Below are positions 16,178-24,447 of a stretch of 26,906 nucleotides of DNA, piece after piece. The stretch spans positions 1 to 26,906 of the forward strand of contig JACQIJ010000168.1 in the NCBI GenBank assembly GCA_016198545.1, given 5' to 3'. A program made the translations under genes and the position numbers. The notes beneath the pieces are model-generated. The model made no database searches, was not told the origin of the DNA, and worked only from the letters and a program-made list of their open reading frames with translations. Source of the stretch: Pseudomonadota bacterium. Its GTDB lineage: Bacteria > Pseudomonadota > Alphaproteobacteria > Micavibrionales > Micavibrionaceae. Each line of letters begins with the position of its first letter. Positions within the stretch are counted from its first letter, which is position 1.

Positions 16178-17959
16178 CTATTGATGCCTTGCCGAAGAAA
16201 TGGAGTTTACCTTGTTTTCAACCTGTTTCTGGGCGTCCTCCAGTTTGGCTTCCAGAATAAGCGCCATAACAGATTCGCTGCGCAAATAGCTTTCATAGAT
16301 GTCGCGATCGAGTATCAGCGATATGGCCTGCATGGCCACGCTTTTGCGCTCGATATTCGCCGGGGTATCGTAAAGTTCCGTGTAAAACTGCGGACGCTGA
16401 TACATTTTTTTCGACATGACCTCAAGGAACGCCATGTAGCTGGGGTTCGATCCCAGATATGTTGCGGTTTCGCTTGGCGTCATGCCCAGACTTTCGAATA
16501 TGGGGACTATGTACCGGCTCTGGGTAATATAAGAATCTCTCTGACTGCCCGGTGCCGCGGGGTCTTCCCCGGTGCCAAAGGATTTCAGGCCGACGATGCT
16601 GTGGAATGGTTCCGCCGCGACGGCGCGCTTGGCGATAACGGACCGCATGTCCAGATATTCGTCCCAGTTGTCTTCATTTACCAGCAGCGCAGACGGCACG
16701 CCGTCGAATACGTCGTGTCCGTAGAGAAGTTCGCTCATGGCATACATCGCGTGATCGTCTTCGAATATGCAGTCCTGGGGAGGCCTGCCCAGGCCGTTTA
16801 TGCAATAATCCGTCCATCCCGGCTCATATAGAATCGTGCGTTTCAGCGCCACCGAGTTCGTGAAGTCGGTTTCCTGGTCAAGATATCGATCCGGGAACGG
16901 GTTTGGGAAAACGCCTGCTTCCGCGGGATCGCAGACAAGGCCAAGCCCGGTGAAAACCTTGCCGTCGATGCGGTTGTTATCGGGGTCGAAGCAAAAACGC
17001 CATTTGAAAAGGCTGAGCCGTCCTTTGCGGTCCAGCGCCTTGCCTTCGGAGGCATTGATGTTCCGGTTGCCCAGCTGTCTTTTCAGCAGGCCTTCGTCCA
17101 TGACGCCTTTGGCCAGCGCCATCCGGTTGTCGGACGGGCCCATGCTCATTATGATAGTGCCGAATTCGCACATGCCCATGCTGGGGTGGTAATCCTTATG
17201 CGCCCGCGCGACGAGGCGTTGCATCAATGCCTGCGTCTCCAGCTGGTTTTTCGCGTCCATCATCGCGCCGATCATGACGGCCTGATGCATCATGACGGAT
17301 GTCATCTGCTGCGTAATTGTTTCAAAGAGCTGATTGACGTAGGAACGGAAGAAAACGTCTATCATCCAGTTCTGGTATTTGAAAATCCGGTTCGCACCCT
17401 CCTTGTAAAACTCACCGGCGGGCGGATCGAAGGGATAGACGGCGACCGGATCGGTATCCGGCGGTGGCGGGTTGATAAACGCGGTTAGTACCGGCACGCC
17501 GCCCAGGCCAATCGGCAGGTTGGATCCAAAAGCGGCAAGCAGGCCATTGAGAACATTGCCAAGAAGATCGCCAAGAACGCCCTTTAAAAAATCCAGTCCC
17601 TTATCCAGAAACGGTATGCTGGGGGGCGCAGGGAGAGCGGCCAAAAGGGCGCCCGCAATGTCAGCGGGGACGGACAGCCCGAAGTAATACATGGTTCTCA
17701 TATGTTCCCTGAAAATCAGGGACTGGATCGTCCCGTGATTTGCGATGGGGCAGTTGCAGGCGCATTGAACCTGCCCCAACAGGATGCTGAGGCAGCTCAG
17801 GACAGACCCGCAGCTGCTGCTCGTAACCGCAGTTTCATCCTCGGCATGACCCCGTTGCGAAAAAACGAACAGGCAGCCCAAGGCGGCCAGCAAAAGGATT
17901 CCGCCGCGCAGGACGCGGGCGTTTTTTTCAAGAAAACTTTTTATATCCCGTCCGGGCAT
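16178..17959 (-). CDS. Secreted T4SS-linked paralog 4 (unknown family), with N-terminal insertion
   Basis: This 593-residue copy is the longest. Its signal peptide ends near RGHA (about 39), then QCACNCP (Cys66, Cys68, Cys70). Residues about 95-190 form a unique hydrophobic, Gly/Pro-rich insertion (e.g. INPPPPDTDPVAVYPFDPP) absent from the other copies. The shared core follows: MMHQAVMIGAMMDAKNQLE, AHKDYHPSMGMC (253-264), then a divergent third motif, FCFDPDNNR (Cys323), with DNNR instead of DNNN. YLDMRSVIAKRAVA and the C-terminal PSYMAFLEVMSKKMYQRP block are kept. Its ATG shares one base with the stop of paralog 3 (TGATG), with AAGGAAAAC upstream, so translation is coupled. Extra cysteines between the third and fourth motifs are specific to this copy. 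Function unknown. Confidence 0.88.
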   Translation of the reverse strand: MPGRDIKSFLEKNARVLRGGILLLAALGCLFVFSQRGHAEDETAVTSSSCGSVLSCLSILLGQVQCACNCPIANHGTIQSLIFREHMRTMYYFGLSVPADIAGALLAALPAPPSIPFLDKGLDFLKGVLGDLLGNVLNGLLAAFGSNLPIGLGGVPVLTAFINPPPPDTDPVAVYPFDPPAGEFYKEGANRIFKYQNWMIDVFFRSYVNQLFETITQQMTSVMMHQAVMIGAMMDAKNQLETQALMQRLVARAHKDYHPSMGMCEFGTIIMSMGPSDNRMALAKGVMDEGLLKRQLGNRNINASEGKALDRKGRLSLFKWRFCFDPDNNRIDGKVFTGLGLVCDPAEAGVFPNPFPDRYLDQETDFTNSVALKRTILYEPGWTDYCINGLGRPPQDCIFEDDHAMYAMSELLYGHDVFDGVPSALLVNEDNWDEYLDMRSVIAKRAVAAEPFHSIVGLKSFGTGEDPAAPGSQRDSYITQSRYIVPIFESLGMTPSETATYLGSNPSYMAFLEVMSKKMYQRPQFYTELYDTPANIERKSVAMQAISLILDRDIYESYLRSESVMALILEAKLEDAQKQVENKVNSISSARHQ

Positions 17960-19320
17960 CAGTTTTCCTTGCTCCTCTCATCCATCCAGTTGATGCGGTT
18001 CTGCACGGAATCCTGGAACTTGATAATCTCGAGTTCCAGCATCACGGCCAGAAGCGCTTCCGTGCGCAGCTCGCTGCGGAACTGATCGCGGTCCACCATC
18101 AGGCCTATGGCCTGCATCGCGACATCCTTGCGCGCGACGTTCGCGGGCTTGTCGTACAGGTTCGTGAAGAATTCGGGATCCTGGTATATTTTCTGCGCAA
18201 CCGTTTCCAGCAGGGCGTAATAGCTGGGGTTCGCGCCTATCATGAACGCTGCATCGTCGGCCGAAACGCCCATATACTCAAGCACGACGGCGACGTAAGG
18301 GGAGACCTCCGCCGAGGCCTCGCTTCCCATTCCCCTCATGCCCGCAATCGCATTGAAGGAGTTTTGCGCAACGCTGCGCTTGGCGACGACCGAACGCACG
18401 TCCAGATAGTCGTCCTGGTTTTTTTCGACGGCGATGACCGGCTCGGTCAGGCGTTCGGGGACATTATGGCCGTATAAATAATTGGACAGGGCGAGAAGAG
18501 CTTCCTCATTGTCTACGAATACATCGCCCGTATCGGCCAGCGTCGTATTTTGCAGGTTGTATTCGGAAGTGCGGCGTATATCGCCCAGAAGATAGGGGTA
18601 ATCGATATCGCGGTTGCGCTGCGGGATTACGACGCCGCCGCTGCAGACGGATCCCAGGCCGTTGTTATTGTCCATCGGGTTGCAGAACTTGTTCTGATAT
18701 TGCAGAAGGCGGCCGCGGCGGTCCATGTTCTTGCCATCCGCCGCATTGCCATTGAGGTTGCCGAGCTGCCGCTGAATCATGTGCGCCGACAAGTCGATGG
18801 CGTTTGCCTCGCCGCGGCGGTTCGTGGCGGCCAGCCCGCGGGCGGCCGTGCCTATGACGCACATATCGTGCGCGGGATGATAATCCCTGTGCGCCTCAGC
18901 TGTCTTTTCGTGCATCAGGCGCTGCACATCCAGTTGCTGCGCGGCATCGAAGAATGCGCCGATCATGGCCATCTGATGCATGCCGACGACCGTCAAATCC
19001 TGCGTGATGCTCATCATGGCCACGCGGACAAAGTCGCGCCAGAAATCGAGAACCAGCCATATTTGATGTTTCTTGAATTCATCCGTTATGAATTTACGGG
19101 TTTCATCGTGCTCTTCCAGTATGAAGTCCCGTATGATCGTATGCGCATCGATCGTGCAGGCGCATTTGTTGTCGCACAGACTCCTGGCCAGCCCTGCCAG
19201 ATCCAGGGCTTTCGCGGGGGGGCCAAAGAGGGAAAGGGAAAAGATCAGCGCCAGAGAGGCGATTGCGCTTCTCGGCGTCGTTTTATTTCCGGGTTTATTG
19301 TTTCTTACATGCTTCTTCAT
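17959..19320 (-). CDS. Secreted T4SS-linked paralog 3 (unknown family)
   Basis: The 453-residue product has a signal peptide (IASLALIFSLSLFG, cleavage near PAKA at about 38) and then LCDNKCACT (Cys49, Cys53, Cys55). The conserved core runs GMHQMAMIGAFFDAAQQLD (113-131), AHRDYHPAHDMC (143-154), DRRGRL then FCNPMDNNN (Cys213, DNNN 217-220), Cys226, YLDVRSVVAKRSVA, and PSYYALLETVAQKIYQDP. The C-terminal helical block ends in SVQNRINWM. It has the least insertion and may be nearest to the family's basic form. It starts two bases after paralog 2. Between the core and the N-terminal cysteines lies a charged helix (EEHDETRKFITDEF) also found in paralog 2, so these two are probably close relatives. 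Confidence 0.88.
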   Translation of the reverse strand: MKKHVRNNKPGNKTTPRSAIASLALIFSLSLFGPPAKALDLAGLARSLCDNKCACTIDAHTIIRDFILEEHDETRKFITDEFKKHQIWLVLDFWRDFVRVAMMSITQDLTVVGMHQMAMIGAFFDAAQQLDVQRLMHEKTAEAHRDYHPAHDMCVIGTAARGLAATNRRGEANAIDLSAHMIQRQLGNLNGNAADGKNMDRRGRLLQYQNKFCNPMDNNNGLGSVCSGGVVIPQRNRDIDYPYLLGDIRRTSEYNLQNTTLADTGDVFVDNEEALLALSNYLYGHNVPERLTEPVIAVEKNQDDYLDVRSVVAKRSVAQNSFNAIAGMRGMGSEASAEVSPYVAVVLEYMGVSADDAAFMIGANPSYYALLETVAQKIYQDPEFFTNLYDKPANVARKDVAMQAIGLMVDRDQFRSELRTEALLAVMLELEIIKFQDSVQNRINWMDERSKEN

Positions 19321-19322
19321 TC

Positions 19323-20927
19323 CTACAACCTTGCTCTGCCCTGGCTGATCAGGCCGTTGATCCTGTTCTGCACGCTGCGTTGGATCTTGATAAGCTCCAT
19401 CTCCAGAATGACCGACAGCATCACTTCCGTGCGCAGGTGGCTTTGCAGCGTGTCGAAATCCTGCATCAGGGATATGGCCTGCAGGGCCACTTTCCGCCGC
19501 GCCGTATTCGCGGGGGATTCATACATATCCGCGTAGAAATTCGGATTCTGGAAGATTTTTTTTGTCAGGATCTCCATCTGCGCGTAATAGCTGGGGCGGT
19601 TATCGTTCGGCGTTCCGCCGTCTCCCAGCCCGCCCAGTATCCTGGGGATATCCAGAGGGTCTGTCCCTATCGCTTCCAGGAGCAGCCGCATATATTGCGG
19701 CGTTTCCGCGGCTTCCGTGGTGTCCTGGCCCAGCGATTTCAGGCCGGCGACGCTGAAATACGAATGTTCCGCCACGCTGCGCTTGGCGGCAATCGACCGC
19801 ACATCAAGGAAGTACTGCTTGTTTATATCCTGATCAAAATTCGTTTCCGGGATGCGGAAGAAAACATTGTGATCGTAAAGGTTCGAGGCGAGCGCAATGA
19901 CATCCTGCTCGTCATCCGTCAGTGCGCCGTCCGTAAAATCGAGGTTGAGGGTCAGGGTGTAGCTTCCCATGCCCGTCGTGCGCGCGAAGTCGATATCCTT
20001 GTTGACGGTCAGGCTTGATGCGCTGCCCCCCCCGCACAGCAGCATATAGCCGTTATTGTTGTCATGAACGTCGCAGTAGCGGTCCCGGAACTGCGACAGC
20101 CTGTTGCGCTGATCCGTTCCCGGCCCCTCTGCAGCGCTGGCATTGGCAGTGCCCAGATGCCGGTGCTGCGCCCACCGGCCCAGCGCGGCCGTGGTAATAT
20201 CCACGCGGCGTTCGGCTCCCGCAAGGCTGCGTATATTCGTGCCGAACATACACATCGTCATGCTGGGGCGGTAGTCCTTGTGCGCACGCGCCGCCAGTTC
20301 ATGGAACATCCGTTGCACTTCAAGCTGCTGCTTTGCGTCCAGAAAAGCTCCGACCATGACCATCTGGTGCATGGCGACAGTCGTTAATTGATGGGTCGCG
20401 CGCATCAGGGGTTCGTATATGTACTCCCAGAAGACGCCCTTGCCAGGGATATCGTCGAGACCGGTCGGAACGACTTCGCTCAAGAGCCATTCTTCCATAT
20501 CGTCGAATTCTTCCTCGATATGCTTGCGCGTTTCAAGGTGCTGCTCGTGGATGAATTTCTTCGTGCCGGGAACCGCCTCGGCCTCTCCTTGACAGGCGCA
20601 GTCGGTGCAGGGTTTGTAGTTTCCCATGTTTTTGGTAATCTTGTCGCAGGCTTTGCTTGCGGGTCCGCCGCCCGCGGCGCCGCAAGCCAGGCTTGCCGGC
20701 TTGGTAAGAATGTCCGATATTTCTTTTCCGATGATTTTCTCTATAATTTTTTCGCAAGAAAGGAGAGGATTGGGCGGTATCACGGCGCAAAGTCCGGAGA
20801 CGGCAAATCCCGCGTGCGCGGGCGCCGGCTTCGCCGTGACGATGCAAAAAACGGACAGCGCGCAAAGAAGCGCGCGCAGAAACCTGCGATCCCTTCCTTT
20901 TTTGCGTCCTGTTTTTTCTTCCGTCAC
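19323..20927 (-). CDS. Secreted T4SS-linked paralog 2 (unknown family), GTG start
   Basis: The 534-residue product begins with GTG at 20927, fixed by an ideal GGAGG five bases after which the start follows; no nearby ATG is in frame. The signal peptide (RALLCALSVFCIVTA, cleavage near PAHA at about 39) is followed by a cysteine-rich stretch of about 70 residues unique to this copy (cysteines at 47, 58, 82, 94) and then PCTDCAC (Cys107, Cys110, Cys112). The core carries MHQMVMVGAFLDAKQQLE (186-203), AHKDYRPSMTMC (215-226), YCDVHDNNN (Cys285, DNNN 289-292), Cys298, FLDVRSIAAKRSVA and PSYYAQMEILTKKIFQNP. The second histidine of the DYHP motif is arginine here, which argues against a strict metal site. 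It follows paralog 1 by two bases and precedes paralog 3 by two. Confidence 0.88.
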   Translation of the reverse strand: MTEEKTGRKKGRDRRFLRALLCALSVFCIVTAKPAPAHAGFAVSGLCAVIPPNPLLSCEKIIEKIIGKEISDILTKPASLACGAAGGGPASKACDKITKNMGNYKPCTDCACQGEAEAVPGTKKFIHEQHLETRKHIEEEFDDMEEWLLSEVVPTGLDDIPGKGVFWEYIYEPLMRATHQLTTVAMHQMVMVGAFLDAKQQLEVQRMFHELAARAHKDYRPSMTMCMFGTNIRSLAGAERRVDITTAALGRWAQHRHLGTANASAAEGPGTDQRNRLSQFRDRYCDVHDNNNGYMLLCGGGSASSLTVNKDIDFARTTGMGSYTLTLNLDFTDGALTDDEQDVIALASNLYDHNVFFRIPETNFDQDINKQYFLDVRSIAAKRSVAEHSYFSVAGLKSLGQDTTEAAETPQYMRLLLEAIGTDPLDIPRILGGLGDGGTPNDNRPSYYAQMEILTKKIFQNPNFYADMYESPANTARRKVALQAISLMQDFDTLQSHLRTEVMLSVILEMELIKIQRSVQNRINGLISQGRARL

Positions 20928-20929
20928 GA

Positions 20930-22345
20930 TTACCTCCGCGGCTCCCCTTCGGTTGTCAGCCCTTTCAGCCTGTTGTCTATTTTTTCCTGCAGCTTGTCGA
21001 TTTCAAGTTCGACCGCCACCGACAGGGACATTTCCTTTCTCAGCTGGCTTTTCAGCATGTCCATGTTCTGCATCAGCGCAATCGCGCGCATTGCGGCGCC
21101 CTTGCGCGCGACGTTCGCGGGCGTGTCGTACAGCCCGACATAGAAATTCTGGTCGAAATATATCTTCTTGGTAAGGACGTCCATGATGGCGTGGTAGGAA
21201 GGGGCCTGACCGATAAAATCGGCGGCGGCCTGCGCCGATGTCCCTTGCGCGCCCGTCGGCTGTTTGCCGATCAGTTCAATGATGGTCGCCATGTAAAGCG
21301 GCGCATCCGATTCTGCCGACCCTTCCATTTTGGATGCGGCAACCGAACTGAACGAATATTCGGCGACGCTGCGCTTCGCGGCGATGGCGCGGATGTCAAG
21401 AAGGGTCTGCCTGTTGCCCTCGTTCTTAAAGGGATCGCTTGCCGCCGGCATGATCAGGGCTTCGGGGATCGGCGGTATCAGGTCAGGTGCAAAAAGATTG
21501 CTGACAAGTCCGGTGAATTTTTCGGGGTATATGCCGCTGATTACGGACATTTCCTCTCTTGGCTTGTCGCCGCGCAGCGATACGGACATGTCTTCGTTGA
21601 AGGCGGCAAGGCTTCCGCCGGGCTGCGCGGCTCCGCACAACGGCTCCAGGCCGTCGCCGGGGATGGCGTCTTCGTTATTATTGTCGTTGATGTCGCAATA
21701 CATGCCGATGATCGCCATCATGCGGCCTCTCTTGTCGCTGGCCGATCCTTCCGTGCCGATGACGCCGCCGGTGTGCAGCTGGCGTGCGCGCTGGTGCGCG
21801 GAGACGACGGCGGCATTGGCATCGATATGGGCGCTGGCCGCGCCCAGTTTGCGCGCCGCCGTGCCCAAGGCGCACATATCCATGGAGGGGTGGTAATCGC
21901 GGTGCGCCTGCGCGGCAAGTTGCTGCATCAGGCGCTGGGATTTCAGTTGCTGCGAGGCATCGAAGAATCCGCCGATCATGGCGACCTGCATCATCGCGGC
22001 GGATGTAAGCTGGGTATCCATCAGCATCATGCTCTTCATCAAGAATTCGTAGAAGAAATATTCGATCATGAAGATTTCGCGGTGAAGCTCGAACTGGATT
22101 TCGACCCAGTTGCGCGTCGTCTGGTGCATCAGGACCGCGAATATTATGGTCGTAATGCCGAAGACCGCCTCGCAGGCGCAAAGGTTGTCGCAACCTACCT
22201 GTGCGCCGGCGTTTTTAGATGGTGGCATTGCCGTGACGATGCTGAAAACAAGCGCAATGCATAAAACAACCTTTGCGGCGCGCCGCAAAGACGCGCCGAC
22301 AAACGCCGCAAAACGGCGTCCCGAAGGTTCTGGCAGTTCATGCAT
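20930..22345 (-). CDS. Secreted T4SS-linked paralog 1 (unknown family), first gene of the array
   Basis: This 471-residue copy leads the operon, facing away from the dot/icm genes across a 217-base gap. The N-terminus is a long signal peptide or anchor (AAKVVLCIALVFSIVTAM, possible cleavage near NAGA at about 48) followed by GCDNLCACE (Cys52, Cys56, Cys58). Two further apolar stretches (about 62-75 and 91-110) precede the core: MMQVAMIGGFFDASQQLK, AHRDYHPSMDMC (147-158), DKRGRM then YCDINDNNN (Cys217, DNNN 221-224), Cys237, LLDIRAIAAKRSVA and PSYHAIMDVLTKKIYFDQ. The C-terminal block is predicted helical and ends in charged repeats (DKLQEKIDNRLKG). There is no lipobox at the first cysteine, so it is not an obvious lipoprotein. 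Function unknown. Confidence 0.88.
   Translation of the reverse strand: MHELPEPSGRRFAAFVGASLRRAAKVVLCIALVFSIVTAMPPSKNAGAQVGCDNLCACEAVFGITTIIFAVLMHQTTRNWVEIQFELHREIFMIEYFFYEFLMKSMMLMDTQLTSAAMMQVAMIGGFFDASQQLKSQRLMQQLAAQAHRDYHPSMDMCALGTAARKLGAASAHIDANAAVVSAHQRARQLHTGGVIGTEGSASDKRGRMMAIIGMYCDINDNNNEDAIPGDGLEPLCGAAQPGGSLAAFNEDMSVSLRGDKPREEMSVISGIYPEKFTGLVSNLFAPDLIPPIPEALIMPAASDPFKNEGNRQTLLDIRAIAAKRSVAEYSFSSVAASKMEGSAESDAPLYMATIIELIGKQPTGAQGTSAQAAADFIGQAPSYHAIMDVLTKKIYFDQNFYVGLYDTPANVARKGAAMRAIALMQNMDMLKSQLRKEMSLSVAVELEIDKLQEKIDNRLKGLTTEGEPRR
20933..20937 (-). promoter_or_regulatory. Ribosome binding site deciding the GTG start of paralog 2
   Basis: GGAGG on the minus strand lies inside the last codons of paralog 1, immediately before its TAA stop, and five bases before the GTG at 20927. 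It couples translation of the two genes and fixes a non-ATG start. Confidence 0.8.
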
Positions 22346-22388
22346 TTTCTATTTTCCCCGCACTACGCCGCAACCTAGCACACATTAC

Positions 22389-22419
22389 ATTTTATCATAT
22401 CCATCGGCGCAAAGTACAA
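22389..22419 (-). promoter_or_regulatory. Candidate promoter of the five-paralog operon
   Basis: On the minus strand TTGTAC (22419-22414) is followed by GATAAA after 17 bases or TAAAAT after 19 (ending at 22389). Transcription would start near 22382, roughly 37 bases before the ATG at 22345. The matches are moderate. Confidence 0.4.
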
Positions 22420-22488
22420 AAAATGCCTTTTTCGGAGGAGGGGCGGGAGTTAAGGAAAGGATGTATAACGATTTTTTATCGCTTTGTA

Positions 22489-22518
22489 TTAACAGGGCCA
22501 TCTGATAGATATTATAAT
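22489..22518 (+). promoter_or_regulatory. Housekeeping-type promoter of the dot/icm operon
   Basis: TTAACA (22489-22494) and a perfect TATAAT (22513-22518) are 18 bases apart. Transcription would start near 22525, about 38 bases before the icmL ATG. With the leftward promoter about 100 bases away, both units could share regulation from the gap. Confidence 0.6.
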
Positions 22519-22562
22519 GGTTTGGGTTTTCGTCCCGTTCCTTTCATGAGGCGTTTGACGGC

Positions 22563-23330
22563 ATGACCGACGAAAAATCAGGGAAGAAGCCCCCGTCCGG
22601 CATAGGCGGGAAACTGAATCCGCGCCGTTTTGCTGCGGCGCGCAATTCTGCGGCTGCGGGCAACAGGCCTGGGGCCGCGCAGCAGCGGCCTGTGGAGGAG
22701 GGCGGCGATTTAAGCGGCCTGGGCACCGTTGTCGTAAGGAACGAATTCTACCGGGACGGTTATCGCTCCATTCTTAGGTTGGCCGTCATTCAGGGATTTA
22801 TCATAATAGGCCTGATTCTGGCCATGTTTTTCCTAATACATGTTCACCAGCCGGAAAACCGTTATTTTGCGACGACGGAAGACGGCCGCCTCGTGCCGAT
22901 GGTGGCGCTGAGTGAGCCGAACCTGAGCACACCGGCTCTCATGTCGTGGGTGGCGCAGGCGGCCACGGAAGTGATGACGTTTGGTTTCAACGATTACCGC
23001 CGCCGCCTTCAGGAATCCTCCCGGAACTTCACGCCCAAGGGATGGGAAAGCTTTACGCAGGCCCTGCAGCGTTCGCGTATCATAGAGATGGTTGAAACGA
23101 ACCAGCAGGTTGTCACGGCGGCGCCGCAGGGCGCGCCGGTTCTTGAATCGGAAGGAATTGTACAGGGCCGCTACCAGTGGGTTGTGCAATTGCCGATGAT
23201 TCTGACTTATCAATCGGGTTCCAAGACGCGCGCGGACAATCTTTTGGTGACGCTTGTCGTTGTCCGCGTCTCCCGTCTTGAAAGCGCAAGCGGCGTCGGG
23301 ATCGAGCAATGGATTGCGGTGCCGAGGTAG
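22563..23330 (+). CDS. icmL: Type IVB secretion inner-membrane protein DotI/IcmL (TraM-like)
   Basis: The 255-residue product has a basic, low-complexity cytoplasmic tail, one membrane helix at about 72-94 (AVIQGFIIIGLILAMFFLIHV), and a periplasmic domain with DotI/TraM features: VALSEPNLSTPALMSWVAQAA, FGFNDYRRRLQ, FTPKGWESF and a C-terminal beta segment (WVVQLPMILTYQSG...LLVTLVVVRV). In Legionella, DotI forms inner-membrane complexes (with DotJ) of the type IVB machine. It opens an operon in the order icmL-icmK-icmE-icmG, the same as in Legionella and as traM-N-O-P of IncI plasmids. No DotJ-like truncated copy is seen. The N-terminal tail is longer than in Legionella. Confidence 0.92.
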   Translation: MTDEKSGKKPPSGIGGKLNPRRFAAARNSAAAGNRPGAAQQRPVEEGGDLSGLGTVVVRNEFYRDGYRSILRLAVIQGFIIIGLILAMFFLIHVHQPENRYFATTEDGRLVPMVALSEPNLSTPALMSWVAQAATEVMTFGFNDYRRRLQESSRNFTPKGWESFTQALQRSRIIEMVETNQQVVTAAPQGAPVLESEGIVQGRYQWVVQLPMILTYQSGSKTRADNLLVTLVVVRVSRLESASGVGIEQWIAVPR

Positions 23331-23355
23331 GATTTTGCGGATTTGGGGTCCGTGC

Positions 23356-24441
23356 ATGAGGGTTTTTGGTTTGAAGCAGGGAATGAACGACTGGCGCGCC
23401 GGGATTTTTATTTCCGTCCTTGCGGCGTTTTTCGCGTGCGCTCCCGCTCTGGCGCAGACATCTCCGGATACGCAGGCGGAGGCGAGCATTCTGTCTCTTC
23501 CCGTTGAAGCTGAAGATGATGAGGATGCTTTGCCGGAGGATCAGTTTTCGCCCTTTCGTTCGCCGGGAATGAATCTGGATGCGGAGGATAAAGATGCCGC
23601 TTTCGATCCTTTTGCGCCGCCGCCCGTCGCGGTCCCGAAAACGCCGGAAGAAGTAAAAAAGGACATTCACGATCGCGCTTTCGACGCCGCCATAACGGGT
23701 CTTTTGCCGCTGAACCCCAGTGACGTCCGCACTCTTTTGAACCAATACGACAAGGTGCAGCATGCTGTGGAGGTTCCCGTCTACCCCTACCCGAAACCGG
23801 AAGTGGCTCTGGAAACGGTTTCACTCGATCCCGGCGCGCAGCCTCCGGAAATCAAGGTTGCCGCCGGCCATGTAACGACGCTCAGTTTGCTGGATGCCAC
23901 GGGAAAGCCGTGGCCGATACAGGATATTTCATGGGCCGGCAATTTTGAAATGGTGCAGCCGGAAGAAGGCGGCCACGTCATCCGCATTACGCCTATGTCC
24001 GATTTTGCTTACGGCAACATATCGATACGCCTTCTCAAACTGACGACGCCCGTCACGTTCGTTTTGCGCGCGCACAGGGATGTAGTGCAATATCGCTATG
24101 ACGCGCGCATTCCCGATTTTGGCCCCTATGCGTCGGCTCCCCTGATCGAGGGTGGGCTGACCCTGGTTGCCGGCGATTCCGTTTTGCAGAACATACTGGA
24201 CGGAGTCGTTCCCGACGGCGCGGAAAAAATGGATGTCGCCGGCGCGGATTCAAGAACGACGGCATACAGAATGAATCAGCAAGTTTATGTGCGCACGCCT
24301 CTTACGCTGCTGTCGCCGGGTTGGGCGAAATCCGTGTCGTCTGCCGACGGGATGAAAGTTTATATGGTCTCTGACGCGCCTGTTTTGCTTTTGTCCGATC
24401 AGGGTCAGATGGTAAGAGCCAGGCTGGCTTCGGGAGAGTGA
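23356..24441 (+). CDS. icmK: Type IVB secretion outer-membrane core protein DotH/IcmK (TraN-like)
   Basis: The product is 361 residues from ATG 23356; ATG 23383 is an alternative giving a cleaner signal peptide (ISVLAAFFACAPALAQ). A frame extension upstream to 23254 overlaps icmL and is unlikely. An acidic linker and the conserved LLPLNPSDVRTL segment follow. The C-terminal beta-rich domain has typical DotH signatures: PPEIKVAAGHVTTLSLLD, GKPWPIQDI, RIPDFGP, NILDGVVPDGAEKM, VRTPLTLLSPGW and SADGMKVYM. DotH builds the outer-membrane core complex with DotC and DotD and contacts DotG. DotC and DotD homologues are not in this window. The stop overlaps a tiny out-of-frame ATG and lies six bases before icmE. 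Confidence 0.92.
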   Translation: MRVFGLKQGMNDWRAGIFISVLAAFFACAPALAQTSPDTQAEASILSLPVEAEDDEDALPEDQFSPFRSPGMNLDAEDKDAAFDPFAPPPVAVPKTPEEVKKDIHDRAFDAAITGLLPLNPSDVRTLLNQYDKVQHAVEVPVYPYPKPEVALETVSLDPGAQPPEIKVAAGHVTTLSLLDATGKPWPIQDISWAGNFEMVQPEEGGHVIRITPMSDFAYGNISIRLLKLTTPVTFVLRAHRDVVQYRYDARIPDFGPYASAPLIEGGLTLVAGDSVLQNILDGVVPDGAEKMDVAGADSRTTAYRMNQQVYVRTPLTLLSPGWAKSVSSADGMKVYMVSDAPVLLLSDQGQMVRARLASGE

Positions 24442-24447
24442 TGTTTT

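Noticed and set aside
20930..22345. Paralog 1 as a lipoprotein because of the cysteine after the signal peptide
   Set aside because: The residues before Cys52 (AQVG) do not make a lipobox, and the cysteine belongs to the CxxxCAC motif shared by copies cleaved elsewhere.
22461..22505. A 14-codon open frame with a purine-rich lead before icmL (starting MYNDFL), possible leader peptide
   Set aside because: The best promoter (-35 at 22489, -10 at 22513) lies within or after it, so it would not be transcribed with icmL; the Shine-Dalgarno-like run is also too close to its ATG.
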